From: a bacterium 336/3
Lineage (GTDB): Bacteria > Bacteroidota > Bacteroidia > Cytophagales > Thermonemataceae
DNA: 64,000 bases
Assembly: GCA_001281695.1 (NCBI GenBank)
Contig: LJIE01000001.1
Coordinates: 440,107-504,106, forward strand
Reading direction: 5' to 3'
Shown here: positions 1 through 7,793 of the stretch, one piece after another
How the letters are laid out: every line of letters begins with the position of its first letter
Position numbering within the stretch: position 1 is the first letter of the stretch
The notes under the pieces: generated by a model
Told to the model about the DNA's origin: nothing
The model's database searches: none
Seen by the model: the letters and a program-made list of their open reading frames with translations, nothing else
Made by a program: the position numbers and the translations under genes

Positions 1-1150
1 TTCGAATACTTAAATCTTCTATATTTTTTAAGAAAATAATTTCTCTTGGAATGATAGCTGTTTCCAAAGACAATGATTTGATATGAGGTAACTCTCCTAT
101 AATGGGTAGTGTTTGGCTCAAATTAAGCTTTTCACAATGCCCCAAAGATAAATATGTCAAGTTTTTTAGCTTTGAAAAAGACTTTGGCAAGCGTCTGAGA
201 GAGGAGTTCCAATATAAACTAACCTTTTTGAGAGCCTGTAATTGACCAATGTCTTTGGGTAGTTTTTGGAGGCTTTGATAAGACAACTCTAATACTTCCA
301 AATTTTTTAAATCACAAAATTCTTTTGGGAGCTGTTTCAAACTCCCTCCGTTCATCTTAAAAGTGTTTAGATTTTGTAAATTGCCTATTTGAGTTGGTAG
401 CTCTTGAATTCGATAATTTCGAGATAAAGTTAAACTTTCTAAGTTTGAACATTTAAAAATTTCTTCAAAATGGATTTCTTCTCGCCATGTTTGAGATTCT
501 CCACTTAAATCAAGGTTTATTACTTTAGCATATTGCTTATCTTGAATGAGTTTGAGATTAGACACAGATAATTCCATGTCTAAATTGTAAGAAAGCCAAT
601 CTAAAAAGGTATAACAAATTATTTTTTTACCTTTTTGGGTATAAAATGGATGATACATATCTTCTACATGCCAAACAAAACCTTTTGATTCTCCTGTTAC
701 TACCAAAGCTGTATGGCTGCTACCCCAACCCTCATAATTAAGTATTAAACAGCCTTGTAAATCACCTTTTTGACTGGAATCCAGTATGTTTCTTACCTTT
801 TCAGCAGGATAAAAACGATAAATATTGTCTTCTATAATCTCTATACCCATTATTTGTGTGAATGGAAAAGGTAAATGAATGGGTAAAGTAGTTGTGTCTG
901 TATAATGGTATCGAACAGACTCTTCTAACGAATTAATATGTCTGTGATATTCTTCTTGATTCCCATTTCCAATGTGTAATAAAAAAGCTTTATACTCTTC
1001 AGGGAGTTGGATTTGGTACTTTTTCTCAAAATCTATAATTTCTTTTTCAGAAAGTGTGGGATTGAGTGTGTATGGCTTTTTGCCTTCTTCTTTTCTTTGT
1101 GTATTGATAAGTGTTATTTTTTCAAGAATAGATTGTATCTTGTTTTCCAT
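1..1150 (-). CDS. SMI1/KNR4 and leucine-rich-repeat protein (3' end outside window)
   Basis: The frame is open from an ATG at 1150 down to the window edge, giving 383 codons, so the C-terminus is missing. Residues about 30-200 look like an SMI1/KNR4 (SUKH) domain: the helix with LPEEYKAFLLHIGNGN is the family signature, and a later GCLILNYEGWGSSHTALVV strand fits the same fold. From about residue 230 onward there are regular leucine-rich repeats of the plain intracellular type (for example LKNLEVLELSYQSLQKLPKDI). No signal peptide is seen, so it is probably cytoplasmic. SUKH proteins often act as immunity proteins against secreted toxins; LRRs bind protein partners. It lies downstream of the amidase/hydrolase pair but behind a hairpin, so it may be transcribed separately. 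The specific role is unknown. Confidence 0.8.
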   Translation of the reverse strand, partial: MENKIQSILEKITLINTQRKEEGKKPYTLNPTLSEKEIIDFEKKYQIQLPEEYKAFLLHIGNGNQEEYHRHINSLEESVRYHYTDTTTLPIHLPFPFTQIMGIEIIEDNIYRFYPAEKVRNILDSSQKGDLQGCLILNYEGWGSSHTALVVTGESKGFVWHVEDMYHPFYTQKGKKIICYTFLDWLSYNLDMELSVSNLKLIQDKQYAKVINLDLSGESQTWREEIHFEEIFKCSNLESLTLSRNYRIQELPTQIGNLQNLNTFKMNGGSLKQLPKEFCDLKNLEVLELSYQSLQKLPKDIGQLQALKKVSLYWNSSLRRLPKSFSKLKNLTYLSLGHCEKLNLSQTLPIIGELPHIKSLSLETAIIPREIIFLKNIEDLSIR

Positions 1151-1199
1151 AGAAAGTGGATTTACTGTCTTCAAGATACGATTTTATTTAATAGCAACA

Positions 1200-1230
1200 A
1201 AGAAGGGCAAATTGTAAATTTGCCCTTTTG
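1200..1230 (-). terminator. hairpin after the DUF900 hydrolase gene
   Basis: Arms AAGGGCAAATT (1203-1213) and AATTTGCCCTT (1217-1227) pair perfectly around a 3-base loop, 20 bases past the hydrolase stop codon. The T tract in the minus direction is weak and interrupted, so termination may be partial. Confidence 0.55.
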
Positions 1231-1247
1231 GATATAACTTTCTTTTA

Positions 1248-2279
1248 CTACAATTTAGGATTTTTGCCTTTTAGCACTTCTATTATATGATTTACCACCA
1301 TCTGAGAAGAATGATAATACCAATGATTTAAGACCTGTGTACCCACATCAGAGCCTTTATCATCTTTGGTTTTAGATACATCTACATCAAAAACATCTGT
1401 AAGAGAGGTGTTTACATATTTCCTGCCATATTTACCTAAGCGATTGCTGAAATTTTTGGTATATTTTGAAATACTCAGAACATGGTCTTTGTCATGGAAA
1501 TAGATATGAACTCTTCTGCCAAAATCTATAAGTTTATAAAAAGCCTCTTGAGGCTCAAAAATATCATATTCTACATCAGCAGCCATGATGAGTATTTCCT
1601 CAAACAATTCGGGAATGCCTGCTTGCAAGTGTTCTAGTTCCAGAATAGTGTGTTTGAGAACTCTGTTGCCCATAGAATGAGCCATGAGGTGTATTTTTTT
1701 GTTACAGGCTGGGTTTCTTTCTTGTACAAGTGTTTTTCTCAAAAATTCTGTAACTTTTAAAATGCCTCTTGCCAATGCCTCTCCTGAACGAATGGCATCT
1801 TTTTTATCATCATGGTAATGCAATGGAAGAGCAGGCGACCTACCAGGCCAAGTAAATATAATAATATGCCCCACAGGTGAGTTGGGGTTTTCTACGTACT
1901 TTTTATGAAGGTTATCAATAGTTTTTCTCAAACTTTCTAAATCTGTATTAAAACCATGAATAAAAAACAAAGTATCAGATTTTTCTACACCTGAAGAAGT
2001 CTTAACCGTATTTGCAGTGAATGCTTTGTACAAATCTGTGAAAAAACGAGTAGAACCTTTGAGATCTGTGCTTTTGGTACTCATTTCTGCCTCTGAAGTT
2101 GCTTTGGCATAATCTAAATCTGAATCTGTTTGGGGTTCAGCGAATAAAACAAACTCTTTTTTGCTTATATCATAACTTCCAAAACGCAAATTATCACTTG
2201 CACTTTCTTTTCCATCTTCTCGGATAGTTTCTACGCTACCCTTCTTGATGATTTCTCGGTTGGTGATGAAGTATATCAT
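1248..2279 (-). CDS. DUF900-type alpha/beta hydrolase
   Basis: A 344-residue alpha/beta hydrolase of the DUF900 family. The oxyanion-side HGFNTD motif is followed about 100 residues later by the nucleophile elbow AHSMGN, with Ser as the presumed nucleophile. AADVEYD supplies a likely acid residue, and a His-rich stretch near the C-terminus (HWYYHSS) could supply the base. No signal peptide or lipobox is visible. The ATG at 2279 (MIYFITNRE) is preferred because it begins 4 bases after the amidase stop codon; the frame is open further upstream but would then overlap the amidase. Tight spacing implies one transcript with the amidase. The substrate is unknown; DUF900 members include esterase- or lipase-like enzymes and some secreted effectors. 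Confidence 0.8.
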   Translation of the reverse strand: MIYFITNREIIKKGSVETIREDGKESASDNLRFGSYDISKKEFVLFAEPQTDSDLDYAKATSEAEMSTKSTDLKGSTRFFTDLYKAFTANTVKTSSGVEKSDTLFFIHGFNTDLESLRKTIDNLHKKYVENPNSPVGHIIIFTWPGRSPALPLHYHDDKKDAIRSGEALARGILKVTEFLRKTLVQERNPACNKKIHLMAHSMGNRVLKHTILELEHLQAGIPELFEEILIMAADVEYDIFEPQEAFYKLIDFGRRVHIYFHDKDHVLSISKYTKNFSNRLGKYGRKYVNTSLTDVFDVDVSKTKDDKGSDVGTQVLNHWYYHSSQMVVNHIIEVLKGKNPKL

Positions 2280-2283
2280 AATA

Positions 2284-3078
2284 TTATTTCTTTTCGTAGT
2301 CTGTAAGGGTTTTTGCCATTTCAATGAGTTTGGGCTGGGGGCTTACATCTGTTTTCCAAGAAATAAAGCTATTGTGGGTATAAATGCCCGCTACACCATC
2401 AATCCCTTTTTGGCTTACTTGCCACATTTCGGCTTCTCGGTAGGCAAGAGGCACACCAAAACGCATGGCATTGAGGAGCGTCCAATATTTAAGAGTTGTT
2501 ATTTCTTTTTTGGTGTAGGCTTCATAATATTTTGAGCCTTTGTAATTGAGTTCAATGGCTTTGCTTTTGGGAAGTTCTACATTTGCCCAAGTATAAAGTT
2601 TTCCGTTTTTTTCTGTCAGATTACCCCAATTGCAGATTTCAACGGCTACACTCTGTTGGTTTCGGGCAAGGTTATTGAGGTGTTTCATGCCGATATGGTG
2701 AGCCCAATAGCTTTCATCGTAACCTCTAAAAACAGTGCCATCATCTACAATGCCTACTGCTGTGGCTACATGCATCACCCCATCATTTCGCCACCAATCG
2801 AACATGCCACGAGCATTATCCCAACCAGCCGAATGATGCCATACAATTTGGTTTTTGGAATAGGCTTGCTGAAAATAATAACCTCCAAAATTTTGGAGGT
2901 CTACGACATTCAGAAGTTTTTGATAAAGAGCATTGTAGGTTATCAAACCTGCCAAGCCATCTTGGGCAAGCTTTTGACTTTTCTGAAAAGCCTTGATGCT
3001 ACTAAAACCTAATTCTGAAAGGAGATTCATCAGAATATTTCGGCGAAGAGTTTTTTGGTTTTCGGAGATGATTTCCAT
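2284..3078 (-). CDS. N-acetylmuramoyl-L-alanine amidase (Amidase_2/PGRP fold) with N-terminal peptidoglycan-binding-like segment
   Basis: A 264-residue predicted peptidoglycan amidase, which would cut the bond between MurNAc and the stem peptide. Residues about 20-56 resemble a peptidoglycan-binding helix bundle (FQKSQKLAQDGLAGLITYNAL). The catalytic domain spans about 75-245. Likely zinc ligands are a His in IVWHHSAGW (His81/82), the His in GIYTHNS and the Asp in TDVSPQP, the order seen in T7-lysozyme-type amidases. No signal peptide is visible, which is odd for a wall enzyme; export might be by another route, or the enzyme might act on its own wall only under special conditions. It is the first gene after the palindromic promoter at 3115-3180. 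No phage structural genes are nearby, so it does not look like a prophage endolysin. Confidence 0.85.
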   Translation of the reverse strand: MEIISENQKTLRRNILMNLLSELGFSSIKAFQKSQKLAQDGLAGLITYNALYQKLLNVVDLQNFGGYYFQQAYSKNQIVWHHSAGWDNARGMFDWWRNDGVMHVATAVGIVDDGTVFRGYDESYWAHHIGMKHLNNLARNQQSVAVEICNWGNLTEKNGKLYTWANVELPKSKAIELNYKGSKYYEAYTKKEITTLKYWTLLNAMRFGVPLAYREAEMWQVSQKGIDGVAGIYTHNSFISWKTDVSPQPKLIEMAKTLTDYEKK

Positions 3079-3114
3079 GTAAGTATAGATATGATAAAAG
3101 GCTATTTTTATACC

Positions 3115-3180
3115 TAAACTTACACAAAAAAAAACTTCTATACATCAGGGAATCCCTGATTTTACAATGGTGTAATAAAA
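3115..3180 (-). promoter_or_regulatory. palindromic activator-like promoter of the amidase operon
   Basis: On the minus strand a perfect palindrome (arms ATCAGGG/CCCTGAT, 3144-3160, 3-base centre) is followed 21 bases later by TAAGTTTA (3122-3115), close to the Bacteroidota -7 consensus TAnnTTTG. That puts the palindrome centre near -41. The same palindrome, the same 21-base spacing and the same distal TTTTATTACA block (3171-3180) recur upstream of the gene at 7794-8138. Confidence 0.65.
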
Positions 3181-3331
3181 TAATTTTTTTTAACAAAAAA
3201 AATGGACAAAATTACAGAATTTGTGCAATAAGCCTATATTGTTAATGAAAAACTGATGTAAGTTTTTTATTAATTTTCCACTTTAATTTTAAAAAAAAAA
3301 GATTTTAATTGTAAAGACTCACCAAAAAAGA

Positions 3332-3742
3332 CTAAGAAACAGAAGCTGAAAAATGAACTTCAACCAATTCTTTGAGCATGGTAGTAGTCAGGGGTTTTCT
3401 TCTAAAATCTTGAATGACTTTCATGCTTTTGGCTTTCTCTTCTTCATGCAAACTGATAGAAGTGGTGAGCATCACCACCATAATTTTATCTTTATGAGGG
3501 ATGTTCTGGTTTTGATAGGCTTCTAAAAAATCCCATCCATTCATAATGGGCATATTGATGTCCAAGAGTATCATATCAGGTATAGGATTACTAGAATCAT
3601 TTAGATATTCTAACGCATCTTGTCCGCTTTCTACAATGGTACAATGGTTTGTACAATCAGTTTGATTGATAACCAATTGATGTAGAAAATTGGTCGGTTC
3701 ATCATCATCTATCAAAAGTATAGAGTGTAATTTTTGTGTCAT
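3332..3742 (-). CDS. CheY-like single-domain response regulator
   Basis: A 136-residue receiver domain with no output domain. The acidic pocket DDD is at residues 12-14, the phospho-acceptor is Asp61 in LLDINMP, the conserved Thr is in MLTTS, and the conserved Lys is in RRKPL. Such stand-alone receivers act by protein contact, often in phosphorelays or on motility, or as phosphate sinks. It lies 122 bases downstream of the NarL-type regulator, so it is probably part of the same signalling set, but it may have its own promoter. Its partner kinase cannot be told from sequence; the two kinases just upstream are the obvious candidates. Confidence 0.88.
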   Translation of the reverse strand: MTQKLHSILLIDDDEPTNFLHQLVINQTDCTNHCTIVESGQDALEYLNDSSNPIPDMILLDINMPIMNGWDFLEAYQNQNIPHKDKIMVVMLTTSISLHEEEKAKSMKVIQDFRRKPLTTTMLKELVEVHFSASVS

Positions 3743-3864
3743 AAGTGCAATAAGCTTTATACAAAATTATTATATTTTTTACAATGAGCCAAACTTATCT
3801 GACATTGTCTTGTATTTTTTACTCAAAGTGTTTTTGAAAAAGAAAAAGAGCATATCTTAAAATT

Positions 3865-4530
3865 TTATAAAACCACCCAACCCATTCTTACAGCATATAA
3901 AATGACACCAGATATGGACTTTGTTCCAAGTTTGTGCATGATATTATTTCTATGTGTTTCAACAGTTTTCACACTAATAGAAAGTTTTTCTGCAATTTCT
4001 CGACTACCCATTTCGTCGCAAACACATAAAACAATATCCTTTTCTCTATCAGTTAGGAGGGCAGTGTTATCTAAACTAGGTATTTGTTTTTCATGGTGAT
4101 CTTTGAGAGCATCCCTTAAACTTTTTGTAAAATAAATACCTTTAGAATATACGTCTTCAATGGCTTTGATAACTTCTTTAGGTTCACAATCTTTACTCAA
4201 ATAGCCATTTGCTCCTAAGTCCAAAAGATGTGTAGCATAACGCTCTTGAGGATGTGAAGATAAAATAATGATTTTGAGTGGATGGTCTGGAAATTTCTCT
4301 TTGATTTGTTTGGTAACAGCTATACCATCCATATCAGGCAATTGCAAATCTAATAGAAGCACATCAGGAGCTACCTGTCCCGATTCTAAGTATTCTATGA
4401 ATGTAATACCACTTGTATCTTCCAAAATCACCTGTATAGAACCCATAAAATTCAGGATATTGACAAGCGATTTTCGAAAAAGTATTTGGTCATCTATTAA
4501 GGCAACTTTGATGGGTTCAGATATAGCCAT
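3865..4530 (-). CDS. NarL/FixJ-type response regulator with LuxR HTH
   Basis: A 221-residue two-component regulator. The receiver domain covers about 6-125 with acidic pair Asp13-Asp14, phospho-acceptor Asp61 (LLLDLQLP) and Lys in YLSKD. The LuxR-type helix-turn-helix covers about 150-215 and is well conserved (LTDREKDIVLCV, then SREIAEKLSISVKTVETHR). The ATG at 4530 (MAISEP) is preferred to a TTG three codons earlier. It lies 45 bases downstream of a NarX-type kinase, with a second such kinase before that, the usual NarX/NarL pairing. A LuxR-type dimer is a natural candidate to bind the palindromes at 3144-3160 and 8225-8241, but this is inference. Confidence 0.92.
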   Translation of the reverse strand: MAISEPIKVALIDDQILFRKSLVNILNFMGSIQVILEDTSGITFIEYLESGQVAPDVLLLDLQLPDMDGIAVTKQIKEKFPDHPLKIIILSSHPQERYATHLLDLGANGYLSKDCEPKEVIKAIEDVYSKGIYFTKSLRDALKDHHEKQIPSLDNTALLTDREKDIVLCVCDEMGSREIAEKLSISVKTVETHRNNIMHKLGTKSISGVILYAVRMGWVVL

Positions 4531-4575
4531 GTAGTGCAAAAGTGTTTTGTTTTGCTAACAATCTACAAAAAAAAC

Positions 4576-5334
4576 TTAAATAGGCAAAGCAATTTGTACA
4601 CAAAAACCTTGGGGTATGTTTAGAAATTTTATGTCTCCTTGAGAAGCATTGACTCTACTCTCAATATTTTTTAAACCTAAACCTTTTTTCTGAAGAATGA
4701 CAGCTTGCTCCATGCCTTTCCCATTGTCCGAATACTCTAAAACAGTCTTTTTGCCTTGTTCAGAGAGATTGACAGAAATTGACTTGGCTTGAGCATGTTT
4801 TAAAGTATTTTGAGAAAGTTCTAAAATGATTCTATAAAAAGCTAATTCTTGTTCATAAGAAAGTTTATAAGCTATTGCATACGAAAACTGGATTTCTATA
4901 AGATGTTGAATACTATCAAAAAACTGTTTTAAACTGTTTTCTAAACCAAATGTAGCAAGAAAAGTAGGAGAGAGTTCGTGTGAAAGGTTACGAATTTGAT
5001 TTAAAGATCTTTCTAACAATTTTTTGCTCTCTGCAATCGTATTTTGTAATAAAGAAGGATTGTTGAGGATTTCGGGTAAAAACGCAATTTGCATTTTTGC
5101 TGCTGCCAAAATAGAGCTTACTTCATCGTGGAGTTCCTGAGCTATTTTTTCTCTTTCCTTTTCTTGAGATTCAATACTTACTTTAGTTAATTCTTTTTGT
5201 AGCCTAATTTCATTTTTATATAAATTCCTCTGAAATTTTAATATAAGAAGTATGATTACTATTCCTAATCCGAAAATAAGTAATGTTCCAACAAGAATAA
5301 TAGTATCAATCCAATTTTTCTCGAAATTATCCAT
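4576..5334 (-). CDS. NarX-type (HisKA_3) histidine kinase, downstream copy
   Basis: A 252-residue sensor kinase with one N-terminal membrane helix (about 11-32) and almost no extracellular part. It continues through a short coiled coil into the HisKA_3 dimerisation helix, where His69 in EREKIAQELHDEV is the phospho-acceptor. The ATPase domain follows with an N box (ELSQNTLKHAQ), the DNGKGM box and the GLGLKNIESRV box. It is closely related along its whole length to the kinase directly upstream (5396-6169). It has no recognisable sensor domain, so input probably comes from another protein, most plausibly the adjacent seven-helix protein now broken by the IS. It should phosphorylate the NarL-type regulator 45 bases downstream. 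Confidence 0.9.
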   Translation of the reverse strand: MDNFEKNWIDTIILVGTLLIFGLGIVIILLILKFQRNLYKNEIRLQKELTKVSIESQEKEREKIAQELHDEVSSILAAAKMQIAFLPEILNNPSLLQNTIAESKKLLERSLNQIRNLSHELSPTFLATFGLENSLKQFFDSIQHLIEIQFSYAIAYKLSYEQELAFYRIILELSQNTLKHAQAKSISVNLSEQGKKTVLEYSDNGKGMEQAVILQKKGLGLKNIESRVNASQGDIKFLNIPQGFCVQIALPI

Positions 5335-5395
5335 ATTTAATATCAGAGTTGTTGCAAACCAAATTAAATACTAAACTTCAAATAAGCAAATTTTA

Positions 5396-6169
5396 TTATG
5401 AATGGGTTTTCAGTGATAAATTAATTTGTAGGGCAAAACCAGAAGAAACATTTATAAATTCCAAATTTCCTTTCAAAGCATTAATTCTATTTTCAATGTT
5501 TTTGAGCCCAAATCCTTTTTTCTGTTTTAAAATAGTTTTAGACATTCCTATTCCATTGTCATAATATCTGAATATCAAATGATTATTCTCTTCCAAAAAT
5601 ACAATAGAAATTTGACTGGCTTGAGCATGTTTAAGTGTATTATGAACCAACTCCAATGCAATTCTATAAAAGGTTAGTTGGTGTTCATAAGGCAAGTCTT
5701 GTTGAATATCATAAGTAAAATGAATGGCAATATGCTCCTTTAGATTTTCTAAAAAATATTTTAAGCTGTCTTTCAAGCCAAAAGTAATTAATTGAGTAGG
5801 TGAAAGCTCATGGGATAAGTCTCGGATTTGATTAAGAGATATTTCTAAAAGTTTTTTACTTTCATCAATGGTGTTCTTTCTTAACTGACAATTATCCCAT
5901 ATTTCAGGTAAAAAAGCAATTTTCATCTTAGCTGCTGCTAAAATGGAACTTACTTCATCATGGAGTTCCTGAGCTATTTTTTCTCTTTCTTGTTCTTGTA
6001 TTTGAATGTTCTCTCTTAAAGCATGTAAATAAAGCTTTTGATAGAGATTTTTTTGAGAAAATATAAAAAGAATCAAAACCAAACTTCCAAAACCCACAAT
6101 GATAATAACTGTACCTATGAGAAGTATGGCGTATAATGATGTTTCTTTGGGGATGAGGGTGTAATCCAT
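5396..6169 (-). CDS. NarX-type (HisKA_3) histidine kinase, upstream copy
   Basis: A 257-residue kinase with the same layout as its neighbour: one membrane helix (about 14-37), coiled coil, HisKA_3 helix with His70 (EREKIAQELHDEV), N box (ELVHNTLKHAQA), DNGIGM and GFGLKNIENRI boxes. No sensor domain is present. Its start codon lies inside the 3' end of the membrane-protein gene (55-base overlap), which suggests translational coupling and a physical partnership with that protein. The two kinases are clear tandem duplicates; they may form a heterodimer or answer different inputs. Because the IS element lies upstream on the same strand, current transcription of this gene may depend on read-through from the transposase. 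Confidence 0.9.
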   Translation of the reverse strand: MDYTLIPKETSLYAILLIGTVIIIVGFGSLVLILFIFSQKNLYQKLYLHALRENIQIQEQEREKIAQELHDEVSSILAAAKMKIAFLPEIWDNCQLRKNTIDESKKLLEISLNQIRDLSHELSPTQLITFGLKDSLKYFLENLKEHIAIHFTYDIQQDLPYEHQLTFYRIALELVHNTLKHAQASQISIVFLEENNHLIFRYYDNGIGMSKTILKQKKGFGLKNIENRINALKGNLEFINVSSGFALQINLSLKTHS

Positions 6170-6702
6170 ATTCCTATGCCAATAGCAGTGTAGAGAACAA
6201 CTAAAAATACAATATGTAGCATCCAGATAAGGTAATTAAAATCTGTACCTCCAAATTTTAGCACAGAATTGCTTAAAGAAAGAATAAGGAAACTCCCTAA
6301 AAAATACAAGCAAATGCCTGTTACAATCGCAAAATTATTGTTGTTTTCTTGAAATTCTCTAATAGTATCAATTTTAGGAATGGTTCTGATAAGATAAGTA
6401 ATACTATAAGTTAATAAAATCAGGGATTCAGCAAAACGAGCATATGTATTAAAACTCTGTAAACTTTGTAAATACATAGAAAAATAAACTGCCAAAGCTA
6501 AAAATAAAATGTTGATGGTACTAAAAACAGCTTTATGGATTTCATTACGAAGAATATGCTGATAAAATAAAGACAGACATATGAATTCAAGAGGTGTATA
6601 AAAATGGTATAAATAGAGATTATTTTTAGGCTTTCCTGGCCAAAGAAAATGCTGAATGAGTTGGGCAACTAAACCTAAACACAAATAGAACTTGTTTAAC
6701 AT
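6115..6702 (-). pseudogene. seven-helix membrane protein, C-terminal six-helix part (gene split by IS element)
   Basis: This open frame holds six hydrophobic helices, ending in a basic tail that overlaps the downstream kinase gene. The first five codons (ATG at 6702 to TTC ending at 6688) are the terminal inverted repeat of the IS element, so native sequence begins at 6687. Joining 7594 directly to 6687 restores one reading frame of about 231 residues and seven helices with the 7582-7716 fragment. The YHFYTPLEF stretch lies in the third helix of the rebuilt protein. I do not recognise a named family; the position suggests a membrane sensor for the NarX-type kinases. The remnant could still be translated from the IS-supplied ATG, minus the first helix. 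Confidence 0.75.
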
Positions 6703-7593
6703 TTAATGAATCTAGAAAAAATAACAATCATAGCTAAAATATTAAAACAGAACCAATGTTTAGCAAGGTATTCATATCTAATCAAAAGAGCTTTGAAAGC
6801 ATCCATCCAAGCAAAAGTTCTTTCAATAACAAATCTTCTTTGATATAGCACTTCATCAAAATGATGACAAAGTTGATTATTTTGTGTATTTCTTTTATTA
6901 AAATCAATATTAGTTTCTATTTGATACTTTTCACAAGTTTTTCTACAAATATCATTATCAAATCCAGCATCAGCATTCAAGAACAAACCTTCTATGGAAA
7001 TATCAGCTTTTTCAAGCCAAACTATCAGTTGTTTAAAATGTTGTGAGAAATGAAACATGTCATGATGATTTCCACTAACAGGTTCTGAAATAGCTATTAA
7101 TATCCCCTGATTATCACATAAATATACTAAATTAGTACTTGCTTTGGAATGTTTATGATTAAATCCCACTGCTTGTCCACCTCTGTTGGCTCTTGTTTTT
7201 GAACCATCTATCTGAATACTAGACATATCCAAATACTTTTTATAGTGCTTCAACAAATAAACCCACAATTTTTCCCATGAACCATCCTCACACCAGCGTT
7301 TGAAATGATAAAATACACTTTGATAACTATATTTTTCTTCAAAAAAACGTTCTGTAGGAAGTTCTCTCCACTGACAACCTGTTTTTAGTCTATATAAAAT
7401 TGCTGAAAGAATACCAACCCTTTTTTTCTCTGAAATACTTAGTCCTCGTCTTCCAACACTTAAATGAGGTAATATTAGCTTTTTTATTCTATCTTTGCTC
7501 AAGATGCTCATAAAGTAATTTTGTTTGTTTGCACTACAATAGTATACTTTTTTGAGCATCTTTGTTTATAGTATTATAACCTTAGACAACTTC
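6688..7593 (-). mobile_element. IS5-family insertion sequence, about 906 bp
   Basis: The ends were set from imperfect terminal inverted repeats: GAACTTGTTTAACATT reading inward from 6688 and GAAGTTGTCTAAGGTT reading inward from 7593 (12 of 16 bases match). The GAAGTTGT-type end and the transposase fit the IS5 family. The flanking triplets are ATA on the left and ATT on the right, so a clean target duplication is not visible. The element contains one intact transposase gene and lies inside a membrane-protein gene, on the same strand. Confidence 0.75.
6696..7511 (-). CDS. IS5-family DDE transposase
   Basis: A 271-residue transposase that appears intact. The N-terminal half carries the usual IS5 helical domain (GILSAILYRLKTGCQWRELP). 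The DDE catalytic residues are Asp in SIQIDGSKTRANRGG, Asp in LFLNADAGFDND, and Glu in the YQRRFVIERTFAW region, which has the Y-(2)-R-(3)-E pattern of IS4/IS5 enzymes. The ATG at 7511 (MSILSKDR) matches the usual family start; an in-frame ATG at 7559 would add 16 residues. The stop codon lies within the left end of the element and overlaps the ATG that opens the truncated membrane protein (ATGTTAA). Transcription running out of this gene would enter the kinase operon. Confidence 0.9.
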   Translation of the reverse strand: MSILSKDRIKKLILPHLSVGRRGLSISEKKRVGILSAILYRLKTGCQWRELPTERFFEEKYSYQSVFYHFKRWCEDGSWEKLWVYLLKHYKKYLDMSSIQIDGSKTRANRGGQAVGFNHKHSKASTNLVYLCDNQGILIAISEPVSGNHHDMFHFSQHFKQLIVWLEKADISIEGLFLNADAGFDNDICRKTCEKYQIETNIDFNKRNTQNNQLCHHFDEVLYQRRFVIERTFAWMDAFKALLIRYEYLAKHWFCFNILAMIVIFSRFIKC

Positions 7594-7716
7594 ATTAAAA
7601 AAAATCCATCTAATACCATGCTTTATATAAACCTTTTTTATAATACCCAAAATTATACCTAATACCATAATAGTTGAAGGTATAAGGGCTATCCAAAACA
7701 TAATTGTATTTTTCAT
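7582..7716 (-). pseudogene. seven-helix membrane protein, N-terminal fragment (gene split by IS element)
   Basis: A 44-codon frame starting at ATG 7716 and encoding one strong membrane helix (IALIPSTIMVLGIILGII) followed by a basic loop. The last three codons and the stop lie inside the IS end, so 41 residues are native. The last native codon ends exactly at 7594, in the same phase as the first native codon of the C-terminal part at 6687, so the two fragments form one uninterrupted gene without the IS. It lies 77 bases downstream of the 114-residue gene and would be the second gene of that operon. Confidence 0.7.
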
Positions 7717-7793
7717 AACATCATCATTTGAGATTATTAAAATAATTTTAGTGGGCTTAGACTCAAAATAGCTGGTTGAAAAGGTTTAAATGA

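Noticed and set aside
2284-3078. Prophage endolysin
   Set aside because: The amidase fold resembles phage enzymes, but no holin, tail, integrase or packaging gene lies nearby.
6415-6435. Third copy of the ATCAGGG palindrome
   Set aside because: Only the left half (ATCAGGG) is present inside the membrane-protein gene; there is no matching right half or promoter.
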